From Triticum aestivum (lineage: Eukaryota; Streptophyta; Magnoliopsida; Poales; Poaceae), in contig NC_057811.1 of assembly GCF_018294505.1 (NCBI RefSeq), positions 406,217,652 through 406,281,651 of the forward strand: 64,000 nt of DNA, in the 5' to 3' direction. Every line of letters begins with the position of its first letter. Position 1 is the stretch's first letter. The notes below the pieces were generated by a model. That model did not search any database. It was given only the letters and a program-made list of their open reading frames with translations, and was not told the origin of the DNA. Shown one piece after another: positions 35,895 to 46,020 of the stretch. The translations under genes were made by a program, and so were the position numbers.

Positions 35895-38800
35895 CTAATC
35901 CCGGCGTTGGCCCTCCACCCTCAGAATTCCGCCGACACGGCTGATGATGGGCTTGATGCGCTCCCTGAGCGGCGCGAGGTCAGTACCCTCCGGCAAGCTC
36001 TCAAGCGCGGCGTCGAGGTCGGGGTACTAGTGCGCCACCTTGGTGACAACCTTGGTCATGGCACCCTGGCAAAGCCTCCGGGACTCCTCGGCCAGTGAGG
36101 TCGCCCGGTTGGCATGGAGCCGCTCTAGAGCGCCGACGACCTTCTCAAAGAACATACATAGGCTGCAATTGACGCTCCGGGATGTACCTCACGTCCGGCA
36201 TCCCCATGATGGCCAGCTGCGCGGCGGCTCGGTTGGCGAAGGTGGCGAGGCAATCGAGCCAACGGTTCTCGCCCGCCACGTGATCCGCGAAGTTGAGGCG
36301 CTCGTTCGTCCCCAACCGCTTCTCGGCCTCCAGCTCCTTGGCCAGGATCCCCTCCCGGGTTTTGGCCTCCGACAGCACCTTCTCGAGACCCTCCAGCTTC
36401 AGCTGGAGATCTTTGATGGAGTTGTTGGCCTCGGAGAGCTCCCTGGCCTTGCTGACGACCGCGCCCTGCGCCTCTGTCAGGGCACTGTTAAGTGTGTCCC
36501 TCTCCTGGGACAGCTTCAGGGCGTGCTCCTTCAGCCCGTCGCGCTCCGCCTCCAGCTCCTCCACCTTGCTGGCGTGAACCTGGGCCTGGGCATTGAGTGC
36601 CTCTTCATGCCTCTGCTCCAGCTCACTGGTCCGCTGCAAGACAAGCTTCTCCACTTCTGCATCCTTGCCGTGAAGCATGGCGGCAAGCTTCTCCTCGCGT
36701 GCAGCGAGGTCCTCCTCCTGGGAGTTCAGCGCGGCCTCGCGATGGGTCCGAGCGGCTTCGGCGGCCGCGGCCAAGTTCTTCGCCGCCTCCTGAGCTTTCT
36801 CGACGTCGGCGAGCTTCATGGTGAGCTCCACGTCGCGCTTGGCCTGCTCACCCTGGGCAGCCTTGAGCTCCTTGTGGGCCTCGCGGAACCAGTCCTGCGC
36901 CTCGGCAACGCGCTTCTGGAGGTCCGCCTCCGCCTTCTCCACCACCGCGGTCCTGGACATAGCCTTGTCCAGGCGGGCGCGGTGGAGCGCCTGGAGCTTC
37001 CGGAAGCTGGCGCCCATGGCGTGGAGGAGACGCTCTTCCTGCGAACCGTCGCCGCCAATGATCGGCTCGTCGACGACTTCAAGCCCGGCAGCGGCAAGCA
37101 CCTCGTCATCAAACACCTCTCCCTCAACGGGTGCCCTGGTGCTCAACGCGCCTGGAAGGTGGACGAACAAGTCGTCACTCACCCTCAGGTACTTGCCGGA
37201 GCCGGAAGCAGCAGAGGAGAAAGGTTGGTCGCCAGCCTCCTCCTCCTCCTTGGCAGGGGCCCCGCCGGCTTCCCTGGCAGGCCCCTTGCCGGCCTCCTCA
37301 GCGGCAGCCTTGCCAGCCTCCCCGGTTGGCCCATCGGCGGCGTCCTCAGCAGCGTCCTTGGCGGCCTCCTTAGCGGCGATCTTATCGGCGTCCGCCTAGG
37401 CAGCCTTGGCGACGCCGTCGATGACGGTGTCCACGTCCTCTGGGTTCACCGAGGAGGAATCTGGGCACCGAAGAAGGGGGTGAGGCAAGGCCAGGACCAA
37501 GAGCCAGAAAGAAAAAGAACAGGGACGAACGGCCAACGGCTTACCAGTGCCGGTACCAGGCTGGGAAACGGAAGTCCCCTCCCCAGCAACATTTGGCGTC
37601 AAGGCAAAACCGCCGGCACCCGAGTTCTCCTTCTCCTCCTCCATGTGCGTAGGCTCGGTACTTGGCGCCCTTGCCGGGGACGCCCCTCGGGGCGGCATGG
37701 TCGATGGCGGCGGCGTGTTGGGGGTAGCCCTCTGTGGCTCCTCCTGCTGCTGCTCTCCTCCTACATACCTGGCAAGGTCAGCACCAAAGTGTCGTGCCCC
37801 TGGCACATGTCGACGGGGGAAGAGTGATGAACTTACGCTGGGGGCTATGCCGGGGGCTGCTGTCTGGCCTGCTCAACACCACCAACGACGCCCTCGAAGT
37901 ACCAGCCGGAGGCTGGCCACCCACCGAGACCTTGGCCCTCTTCGCTCTCTAGGCCAGCGTCTCCGCGTCCCTGCAAAGACAAAAACAAGTCAAGAAAAGC
38001 AACGCAGATTGAGGAGGCAGAGATAACGAAAAGGAACCAGATACTTACTCGTCGTCCGCCTCCTCCTCTGCAGTCTTCCTGTTCCTCCTCCGGCTGAGGG
38101 ATCCATAATCAAAAGTAACCTCCATATCAACATTCGCCGGACGAGGAGAAGGAGGTGGTGTATGGACACGCGTGGACGAAGAAGGAGCGGCTGTCTTCTT
38201 CACCGCGGCATTCGCCAGCTTCTTTGCCGCCGCGGCCCTCGTGTGGCGCCCGGGCCCCTCCAAGGTCAGTTGTGGCCGGACAGCCCTGCCGGGCCGGATC
38301 GGCTCGCCGGAACTAGCCCGCCGCAGGACTCGCCCCCTCCCGTAGGCGGCGTCGGGTCTGCGGTCTCGTCCTCCTCCTTCGACGACTCATCGGTCACATC
38401 TTCAACCAAAGGAGCCTCGGTACCGGCGCTGCTGGCTCCCCCGGCGGCCGCCGCCCACCGGGCGAGCTCCTCCTCCTCCACGGCCGTCGCGGCCTTGTCC
38501 TCCACACCGCCGGCACTGCCGGCCTCCCTGGCAAGTTGTGCCTCCCTTGCCCTTGTGGCGATGTAGTCCAGCTCCGCCTGGGTGGTGTCCTGGACAAGCA
38601 GCCGCTCGGCGTCGGCGTTGACATACCCCTCGTGCAGAGTGTCAAAGAACTGCTGCACCTCGGCGTCCTCCGGCTCATTCCAGCTCGGGACAGGGCCATG
38701 CGCGTTGCAGTCTGGCATCATGGCAATGATCTTCGACCGGCGCGAGTTATTGCACAACGGGACCACCCCCGTCGGCAGCTTGAACAGAGGCCCCTTGAGG

Positions 38801-39760
38801 ACCTTGCCGGCCTTCGCGGCGGCCCTCGCGACCTTGCCGGTCCGCTCGACCTTACCGTCGCGGCCCACGTCAAGCTAGAAGAACTGCTGGCAGAAATGGG
38901 CGTGCCCCATCACTGTGAAGTTGTGGTCGACGCCAGGACGAAGCCGCATGATGTCGGCGGGGTTCGGGAAGAGCCAGGTTGGCCTCCCCTTGTTATGCAG
39001 TGGAGCGATCCAGCGGCGGATGAAGTCCGCCCCAATCATCTCAAGGGTGAGGCCGGCCTCGGTGAGCCGGAGGATCCTGGTGGTGGCGACCGTGAGCTTC
39101 TCGTCGTCAGCATCGACGTCACTCCAATCGCTTCTACGGACCGGCGGCGCCCGACGAACTTCGCAAAACACCGGCGGGTCCTCCTCCTCGATCCCGCACC
39201 ACCGGCCCCGCCATTCTTCCCACCTCTCCTTCATGGCGCCCTCCAGGTACGCTCCCTTGGATCTTGAGACCCAGGCAATAAAACCGGAGATGGCGCCCCC
39301 TGGTTGGATCCGAGAGGAGAAGTAATGGCGGAAAAGTGTCGTGTTGGGGTGCAACCCGGCGAAGCCCTCGCAGAGATGCGCGAAAAGAGCCATGCATGCC
39401 ACCGCGTTCGGAGTAAACTCCAGGAGGCGGAAGCCAAAGGTATGCATGATGTCGCTAAAGAAATCGGAGAAGGGAGGACAGAGCCCGCAGGAAAAATAAT
39501 CGACAAAGAAGGGGTACCGATTTGGGGCAGCCTCGGTGCAGTTGGCGGGGATGACGCCCGTGGCTGGATGCCCCGAATTCTCCCCCCCCCCCCGTCTTCA
39601 CTCCCCACAGGGGCCTGAAGGAGTCCCGAAGCTCGAACACATCAACCGTCGAGGGGAAGAAGGCGGACTGCGTCCGCTGCACTGCCAGCGCACTCTCCGG
39701 CGGCTCCGCGGCTCCAGCGTCCTTGGCCACTCCCTTGCCCTTGGTGGATTTTAGCGCCAT
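35895..39760 (-). pseudogene. E7 antisense gene (Transposase_28-like, long coiled coil)
   Basis: ATG at 39760 (MALKSTKGKGVAKDAG), read opposite to the element. The frame is lost at a run of 12 C on the plus strand (39582-39593) and resumes as MHTFGFRLLEFTPNAVACMA, HLCEGFAGLHPNTTLFRHYF and MIGADFIRRWIAPLHNKGRP, the Transposase_28-like part. A TAG after HFCQQFF (about 38875) is followed in frame by the next part (RSKIIAMMPDCNAHG). A GT donor follows EEADDE (38043). The last exon is a long coiled coil of about 250 residues (QERDTLNSALTEAQGAVVSK). After RQLQPM a shift leads to the true end (KPIISRVGGILRVEG), with a TAG at 35897-35895. It has the same arrangement as the E5 gene. Confidence 0.7.
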
Positions 39761-40128
39761 GGCGATGGGGGAGGAGGGAAGGACGGAGGGCAACGGAAGC
39801 GCAATGACGGCGAGCAGGAACGAATCTTGGAGAAGAAGAGGAAGGCAAACGGAGGTTTCTGAGATAGGGGTTGCGCGAAGGGTAAAAGGAACAGTGCGCC
39901 CGCGGTTATCCCTTTTACTGCGATGTGACGCATGCGTGCAGGAACCGTCCCACGCATGCCGCCCACGTCACGCACACCCCTCCATGCCGGGCCGCGCGCG
40001 CAGGTCGTGGGGAGCAAAGCACGCGAAAAGTTTTACCGCGGTAAAAACCGCCCTGCCTGCCCGGGCATCGTTTTGGGCCTGACCCAATAACGTGTCGTGC
40101 TTATGTGTGGCCCAGGCCCGGGGGCTCC
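39761..40128. promoter_or_regulatory. E7 region between antisense ATG and 3' LTR
   Basis: This is the upstream side of the antisense gene. It is GC-rich with no clear TATA box. GCCCGGGGGCTCC immediately before the LTR (40129) is the probable polypurine tract. Confidence 0.4.
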
Positions 40129-41322
40129 TGTCGGTGTACAAAAAGAGGGGTGCGTTTTTGTACCCCTATACCTGTGCACGGGCAGTCGGAGCCGCGCCCG
40201 CGGTCACACCAGTCAGAACAGGGGAGGTGAGCCAAGGTAAGACCGAAGCCCAGGATGATCACAGCAACGCCAAGACCAAGACCACAAAGAGCAGAGGGAC
40301 GAAGCAGGTTCCCTCGGCAAGACCCTTGCCGGGGGCAGCCTCAGCAGCCCCGGCAAGACCCTTGCCGGGGCAGCTCGCCCCACACCAATAGAGCGAGCCA
40401 CCTTTGAGCCCACGGTCCCCAACGCCATCATCCACGTGGGGCCAGGGCTCGGGAAGGCGCCTCTGTGGTGGCATGCAGATCTTTGGGAAGTCATATTCAA
40501 GATCAGATGAGGATTAGAAGACGATGATCCTCGGCAAGATCCTTGCCGAGGAAGGCCACCAGACCCCCGGCAAGGCCCTTGCCGGGGACGACAGCGCGCC
40601 ACGGCAAGACCCTTGCCAGGCCACCCGGCAAGACCCTTGCCAGGCCACCCGGCAAGGCCCTCGCCAAGAACGCCAGCAGGGCCACCGCCAGGCCCACGTC
40701 AACCAAGCTTCCACCGCCATTCACATGCAGCTGCCAGCCCAACCAGGTGGGCGGGCACCTGCGTGGCAACATGCAGCTCCCAGGCCAACTCATCGAGCAC
40801 CTGCGTGGTGGCATGCAGATCTTCGTGAAGGCTCCACCACCGCGCCACCTCAGCTGCCTGCCTGCCTACATGGCACAGCACGCATCACTAGCCGAGGCGC
40901 GTGTCGAAGCGAGGAGGAGCGGCGACGGATGGGATGGGCCTCGCCCCCGTCCCCGATAAAGCAAGAGGACACCTAAGCTACGCATTCCTGTAATACGAGC
41001 GATAAGCTCAGGGCACTGTACGCCTTTCCACCTCCTGTGTGCCACTGTGGCAGCCCCTTCCGACTATAAAAGGAGGCCCATGGCATAATGGAGGAGGATT
41101 CGGCTCTTTCGAACCACGCACTGACCACAGCTAGTTCGAGAGCTCAAGAACTCTCTGAAATACACCCACCAAAGCAAGACTAGGGTTTTACGCATCCTCA
41201 TGGCCCGAAGCTGGGTAAACGATCCTTGTGCTGTCTACTAGCCCTGCTCTTCTCGCAACCCCGCGCCTCGGCAACCGTAGTAGGGATTCTTGTGATCCCA
41301 TAGGTGTCGTTCCACACCGACA
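40129..41322 (+). repeat. E7 3' LTR (1194 bp)
   Basis: It has the same ends as the left copy. It differs by an extra ~24-bp inverted-repeat unit near 40615-40645 and a ~13-bp deletion near 40987, which together explain the 11-bp length difference. Confidence 0.9.
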
Positions 41323-41357
41323 CCGATAGAGCCAGTTCCCGACGTTTATCCTATTCA

Positions 41358-43297
41358 TCACCTATTTTTAAAGATAGACAAGGAAGAAAAAATAAAAAGG
41401 AAAATAAATAAAAATGTTACTGGGGTGTTTGCAGGGTTGTCCGTATTGTGCTTCCGCCAATTCCCATGGTATCTTGAGTGCGTAATGATGTATGCGTGAT
41501 ACGGATTTTGTAGGTATACAAAGTGGGCAGCGGAAGCCGGGTTGCTATTTCCGTTCTGGGAGTAGTTGATCCTCCGGTGGAGATTGCTTCTTACCCCCGA
41601 CGCTTCGTTGGTGAACCTTCCCGTCATCCCTGTCGCCTGGCGGCCTCCTTCCCCTATGTTCGGGGTTGAGCTTGCCGCCTGCTTAAGGACCCAGCAATTT
41701 CTGTTAGTATGATTGGCTGGTTTATCGGGGTGGTCATGAATCTGGCAGGGTCGGTCCAATATCCTATCCAGGTTGGATAGTTCGTCGCGATTCGCCTTGA
41801 ATGGCTTCTTCCGCTTACCGGGCTTGGGATTGCTGAATCCAGCGTTGACCACAGTGTCACGTGATCTTTCGTTATCATTGCGACTGTTGTATTTGCTTCG
41901 TTGTGGCTTGCCGTTGCCGTCTCGGATTTCGGAAGTGCCCGGGTCGCTGGCGCTGTTGCTTCTGTGAGCGAGCCATTTGTCTTCTCCCGCGCAAAAACGG
42001 ATCATTAGAGCAGTGAGGGCCGTCATGGATTTAGGTCCTTCTTGGCCGAGGTGGCATGTCAGCCATTCGTCCCGGACGCTGTGTCTGAAGGCCGCAAGGG
42101 CTTCCGCGTCCGGACAGTCGTGATTTGGTTCTTTTTTACTAAGAACCGAGTCCAGATCTCCCTGGCTGACTCTCCGGGCTGCTGGACAATGTGGCTTAGG
42201 TCATCGGCATCTAGTGGCCGGACATATGTTCCTTGGAAGTTGCCAAGGAAGGCTTCTTCCAAGTCCTCCCAGCTGCCTATGGAATTTTCAGGCAGGCTGT
42301 TTAACCGGTGCCGAGCTGACCCTTTTAGCTTTAGTGGGAGGTATTTGATGGCGTGGAGGTCGTCTCCACGGGCCATATGGATGTGGAGAATAAAATCTTC
42401 TATCCATACCGAGGGATCGGTTGTTCTGTCGTATGGTTCAATATTGATGGGTTTGAATCCCTCGGGGAATTCATGATCCATTACTTCATCGGTGAAGCAA
42501 AGAGGGTGTGCGGCGCCTCTATGTTGGGCCACAATGCAACGTGACTCCGAAGGAGTCCATTTGTGGTTTTCAGCTCGGGCGTGGCTAGGTTTGTCACGTC
42601 CGAATAGGTAGCCGTCGTTATGTGTCGGGACATGCCCTCACGATCCGTAGATCGATCTTGCCTGTCCTGCGCTACTGTCCAAATCCCGTCGAAGGTCGTC
42701 TGTACAACCACGAGCTGTGCTATTCTTGCTTTTACGGCAAGGTAGGGCGGTGTGAAGTTCGGCTTGAGTTGCATCTTTATCCAGACCGGGTTGTCGTCGA
42801 CCTGCCGCATGGTGTGATAATGGTATGGGCTCCAACACCTCGTTATCAAACTGAGGTAGCGTTCTATGCTTCGGTTAGCTTTTGGCTGGGCCACTAAGGC
42901 CGTATTCTTCGGCGGCCAGGACTTTGGTCCATCTATCATTGAGCAGGTCTTGGTCAGCTTGAAGCTGCTGCTGCTTCTTTTTCAGGCTCCTTGCTCTAGC
43001 TATTAGCCTTTTCTTCAAAAGCTCCTGCTCGAGGGGTCCTTCGGGTACGATGAAGTCTTCGTTGCCGAGGCTTACCTCATCTTCGGAGAGCGGAAGGTAG
43101 TTGTCGTCCTCCGAATTGTCGCTGGGCAGGGCCTGTTCGTCAGGGTTGGCTTGCCCGTTTTCTTGTTCCTCCTATTCGGATTTTGCACCGACAGCGTCTT
43201 CATTGTGTTCAGCGTCGTCCGGGGTATTGTTTCCTCCGGTCCCGTTTTTGCTGTCTCTTGGAGTATCAACTATGTACACATCGTATGAAGAGGTGGC
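41358..43297 (-). pseudogene. E6 gag, frameshifted and 5'-truncated
   Basis: Read on the minus strand from the E8 border, the N-terminal part contains LPLSEDEVSLGNEDFIVPEG and a Lys/Gln-rich helix (RARSLKKKQQQLQADQDLL). The core follows: MDHEFPEGFKPINIEPYDRT, IKYLPLKLKGSARHRLNSLP, WEDLEEAFLGNFQGTYVRP and PGESAREIWTRFLVKKNQI, as in the Retrotrans_gag family. A frameshift near 42060-42100 leads to ALTALMIRFCAGEDKWLAH and the zinc-knuckle-like CQIHDHPDKPANHTNRNCW. It ends at 41358 without joining a protease. The real start is beyond E8, outside the window. Confidence 0.8.
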
Positions 43298-43760
43298 TGT
43301 CGGTGTCAAAACCGGCGGATCTCAGGTAGGGGGTCCCAAACTATGCGTCTAAGGCGGATGGTAACAGGAGGCGGGGGACACAATGTTTACCCACGTTCGG
43401 GCCCTCTCGATGGAGGTAATACCCGACTTCCTGCTTGATTGATCTTGATTATATGAGTATTACAAGAGTTGATCTACCACGAGATCGTAGAGGCTATACC
43501 CTAGAAGCTAGCCTATGATTATGATTGTTCTTGTCCTACGGACTAAACCCTCCGGTTTATATAGACACCGGAGGGGGCTAGGGTTACACAGAGTCGGTTA
43601 CAAGGGAGGATATCCGAATTGCCAAGCTTGCCTTCCATGCAAAGGAGAGTCCCACCCGGACACGGGACAAAGTCTTCAATCTTGTATCTTCATAGTCCAA
43701 CAGTCCGGCCAAAGTATATAGTCCGGCTGTCCGAGGACGCCCTAATCCAGGACTCCCTCA
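43298..43760 (-). repeat. E8 3' LTR (463 bp)
   Basis: On the plus strand it runs from TGTCGGTGTC to GACTCCCTCA. The polypurine-tract side (GTAGCCCCTGAACC) follows directly, as in E4 and E6. Confidence 0.9.
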
Positions 43761-44086
43761 GTAGCCCCTGAACCAGGCTTCAATGACGATGAGTCCGGCG
43801 CGCAGATTGTCTTCGGCATTGCAAGGCGGGTTCTTCTCCAAATTCTAAGTACCTGTCGAGCAGTGTCTGGCTTCCCACGAATGTTGCACTCCTCGGCTTC
43901 TGCGCCTTATAATGGCTATCCTCCACGTGTCGAGCGAATGCGAGAAGTCGGGGCATTTTTACACTTGCCACCCTAACCATGTAAGTAAATCATCTATTTA
44001 AGGAGACGGGGATCCTCGGATCCAGATCACACCATCCTCCCACAGCGAGTATCCATCGGAGCGCGCCTGGAAAAGTCCGCCCCATC
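43761..44086 (+). promoter_or_regulatory. E8 leader of antisense ORF
   Basis: This stretch is similar to 10102-10413 in E4. CTATTTAAGG (43993-44002) is a TATA-like box about 85 bp before the ATG. Confidence 0.5.
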
Positions 44087-45290
44087 ATGGCCGGCCATCG
44101 CAGCTCCTCCTCTCGCTCGCGTAGCCCTAATCCAAGCAATTGGAAGAAGTGTTCCGTCCCCCACAGCCGATTAGTAGAGTTACAGACCCAGGGGTTGCTC
44201 CCTCCAGCGTATATGGCCCCCGTTCGAGCCGGACTGGCCACTTACAACGGCGGGGACCAAGAGGAGAACCTTCCCAACCCATCCATGGGGGAGCGGGTAT
44301 GCCTTGTCCCTTACTTACTAAGGGGGCTTGGATTTCCCATCCATCCGTTCCTCCACGGGCTCGTGGAGTTCTACGGCCTCCAGCTGCATAACTCTACTCC
44401 CGCCTCCATATTACACATCGCTGGCTACGTCGCCCTTTGCGAGCTGTTTTTGGGCTGCGACGCTCATTTCGAGCTATGGAAGAGACTATTCTGCCTCGTA
44501 CCCCGTACACAGGAGGGGCCAATATATCAAGTGGGCGGAGCCGAGATATGGCGCATCGCCGGGACCGGATACCTGTCCGGTACTCCGAAGAAGACATCCG
44601 AAGACTGGCCTTTGGAGTGGTTTTATATGGAGGACGTCCCCCTTTCGGACCCTATTCGGATGGGCCTTCCTGAGTTCGACAATGCCCCTTTGAAGAAATG
44701 CCGCAGCTGGCGCCCTCGGAGCCCCCAGGAGGAAGATAACGGAGAAGTCCTTTACCTGATGGGCCGGATAAAAACGCTGGCCAAATCAGGATTGACAATA
44801 GTCGAGGTTATGTCAATATGTATAATGGGGGGTGCAGCCACTTCAATATCGGGGACAACCCATGTGGCACTTCAATGGCGAAGATGATGCCACCCGCTGC
44901 GGTCGTAAGGGACCGGACTCCATCACTGCTCTAGCGAAAATACTGTCCGGTTTATATAAATGAGAGGAAGAGGATTTCATCCGCATTAAGCCACGGGATG
45001 GATTCTCCATTTACAACCCCCCCAAACTGGGTGAGCTGCTACCTTTTACTCCGAACCATCCCGCATTCTTCGTCATAAGTATTTACCTTGCTATTTCATA
45101 GCAGGACTGCGAAAAGCTATGAGGGAGGTCCACAGCCCGCCTCCACAACCAGAGGACCCTGACCTGGCCCTCGACCCTGGACTCAAAGAAGATTCGGACA
45201 TATTTGTGGAGCTCATCGACAGGACATTCTATCAGTTAAGCTGCGACGATGCCTTGGTGGCCATCGTAGCCGATTATCCTGGACTACTCC
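44087..45290 (+). pseudogene. E8 antisense ORF, best-kept 5' half (Transposase_28-like)
   Basis: ATG at 44087 (MAGHRSSSSRSRSPNPSN) opens a frame of about 250 intact codons with VCLVPYLLRGLGFPIHPF, VEFYGLQLHNSTPASILHIA, CELFLGCDAHFELWKRLF, LSGTPKKTSEDWPLEW and LAKSGLTIVEVMS. The frame is lost at a G run (44826-44831), and a TGA (near 44961) follows in the restored frame. An intron with GT at 45031 and AG at 45103-45104 matches the E4 copy. Exon 2 ends in VAIVADYPGLLP, where the CACTA element begins. It reads opposite to E8. It is the best template for judging the other copies. Confidence 0.75.
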
Positions 45291-45330
45291 CACTAGTAGG
45301 AAAAGGGCCTTTTACCCCGGTTCATAAGGG

Positions 45331-45497
45331 CCTTTAGTCCCGGTTCAGGAACCGGGACTAAAGGGTCGTTACTAATGCCCTAGCCCTTTAGTCCCGGTTC
45401 TTACACGAACCGGGACTAAAGGCCGTCCACGTGGCCGGTGCGGGGAGCCCAGGCAGGAGGGCCTTTGGTCCCGGTTGGTGCCACCAACCGGGACCAA
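45331..45497. repeat. E9 subterminal inverted repeats
   Basis: Three close inverted repeats follow the CACTA end. Arms are CCTTTAGTCCCGGTTC (45331-45346 with 45350-45364), CCTTTAGTCCCGGTTC (45385-45400 with 45407-45422) and TTGGTCCCGGTTGGTG (45465-45480 with 45482-45497, one-base loop). Such repeats are the usual transposase-binding region of CACTA elements. Confidence 0.85.
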
Positions 45498-45547
45498 TAG
45501 GCATCCACGCGTCAGCACCTGGCAGGAGCTGAGGTTTTTGTTTTTTT

Positions 45548-45582
45548 TGAAAGGGGGGGGGTTGGGGGTTTTGGGGGGTTAA
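45548..45582 (+). repeat. G-rich tract
   Basis: Runs of nine, five and six G separated by TT and TTTT could form a G-quadruplex. It sits about 260 bp inside the CACTA end. Confidence 0.5.
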
Positions 45583-45683
45583 TTTAGGTTGTTATTAGGT
45601 AGCAATTAGAGAGAAGTGTCCTCTCTTATATCTCCGTGCTTGGTTTACCAACGCTACGTACTGCTATGCCTAAACATGGCTTA

Positions 45684-45800
45684 GATTGAAGTGAAGGCAA
45701 CATGTGGTGCATGTCGAAAGTAATACTAATACGGACTTGATCAAGTTTGGATTGTACTACTTTCGACACGCACCACATGCATGTTGCCCTCACTTCAATC
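45684..45800. repeat. E9 hairpin with ~42-46 bp arms
   Basis: The arm starting GATTGAAGTGAAGGCAACAT (45684-45725) pairs with 45755-45800 with three mismatches and one 4-base gap. The loop contains a perfect 12-bp palindrome, ACTTGATCAAGT (45735-45746). The shape resembles a small-RNA precursor, but nothing proves it is processed. Confidence 0.7.
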
Positions 45801-46020
45801 CAATCCATGTTCATTTCACCCGCTGATATATAATAACTCTTCATGCACGCATCATGCATCATCATATATAATAACAAGTCCTACTAATCATCATCATACA
45901 ACTTCTACTCGTTATTAATAACAAGTCATACGATCATCATCCTCACAGTCATCGAACCAACCCTACTTAATTGTTCTTAGCACATGATCATCAGTATTAG
46001 GTAGGACCGAAATACCCTCT

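Larger units (their letters stand above)
34069..41322 (+). mobile_element. E7: LTR element with antisense gene but no pol (7.25 kb)
   Basis: Two LTRs (1183 and 1194 bp, TGTCGG...CCGACA) flank a primer-binding site, a very short gag start, and a minus-strand antisense gene. No protease, RT, RNase H or integrase is present, so it depends on another element to move. The flanks are CCAAT and CCGAT (one mismatch), consistent with an aged 5-bp target duplication. About 11 substitutions are seen in the first ~370 bp of the LTR pair, similar to E5. It inserted into the spacer of E6. Confidence 0.85.
28957..43297 (-). mobile_element. E6: Ty3/Gypsy derivative with gag and antisense ORF but no pol
   Basis: The 3' LTR (28957-29432) is followed to the right by a plus-strand antisense ORF, a spacer split by E7, and minus-strand gag. 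No protease, RT, RNase H or integrase is found between gag and the antisense ORF once E7 is removed, so the element is non-autonomous. The left flank is E4 integrase, with CCCGA (28952-28956) as the expected target duplication. On the right gag is cut by the E8 LTR at 43298, so its N-terminus and 5' LTR should lie beyond the window. Confidence 0.8.
43298..45290 (-). mobile_element. E8: 3' end of a Ty3/Gypsy element, cut by CACTA E9
   Basis: The 3' LTR (43298-43760) and 5' half of a plus-strand antisense ORF are visible; the rest lies to the right of E9. The left flank is E6 gag, with GTGGC (43293-43297) as the expected target duplication. Same LTR family as E3, E4 and E6, and the antisense ORF is of the E4 type. 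Confidence 0.85.

Noticed and set aside
36040..37827. 595-codon plus-strand ORF rich in Leu and Gly
   Set aside because: It is the complement of the E7 coiled-coil exon. Its composition is what a GC-rich Glu/Ala/Lys helix gives on the other strand.
43298..43760. 5' LTR of E6, because it lies on the gag side
   Set aside because: No primer-binding site adjoins it and gag is cut mid-frame. Its other side has the polypurine tract and antisense ORF of E8, so it is the 3' LTR of E8.
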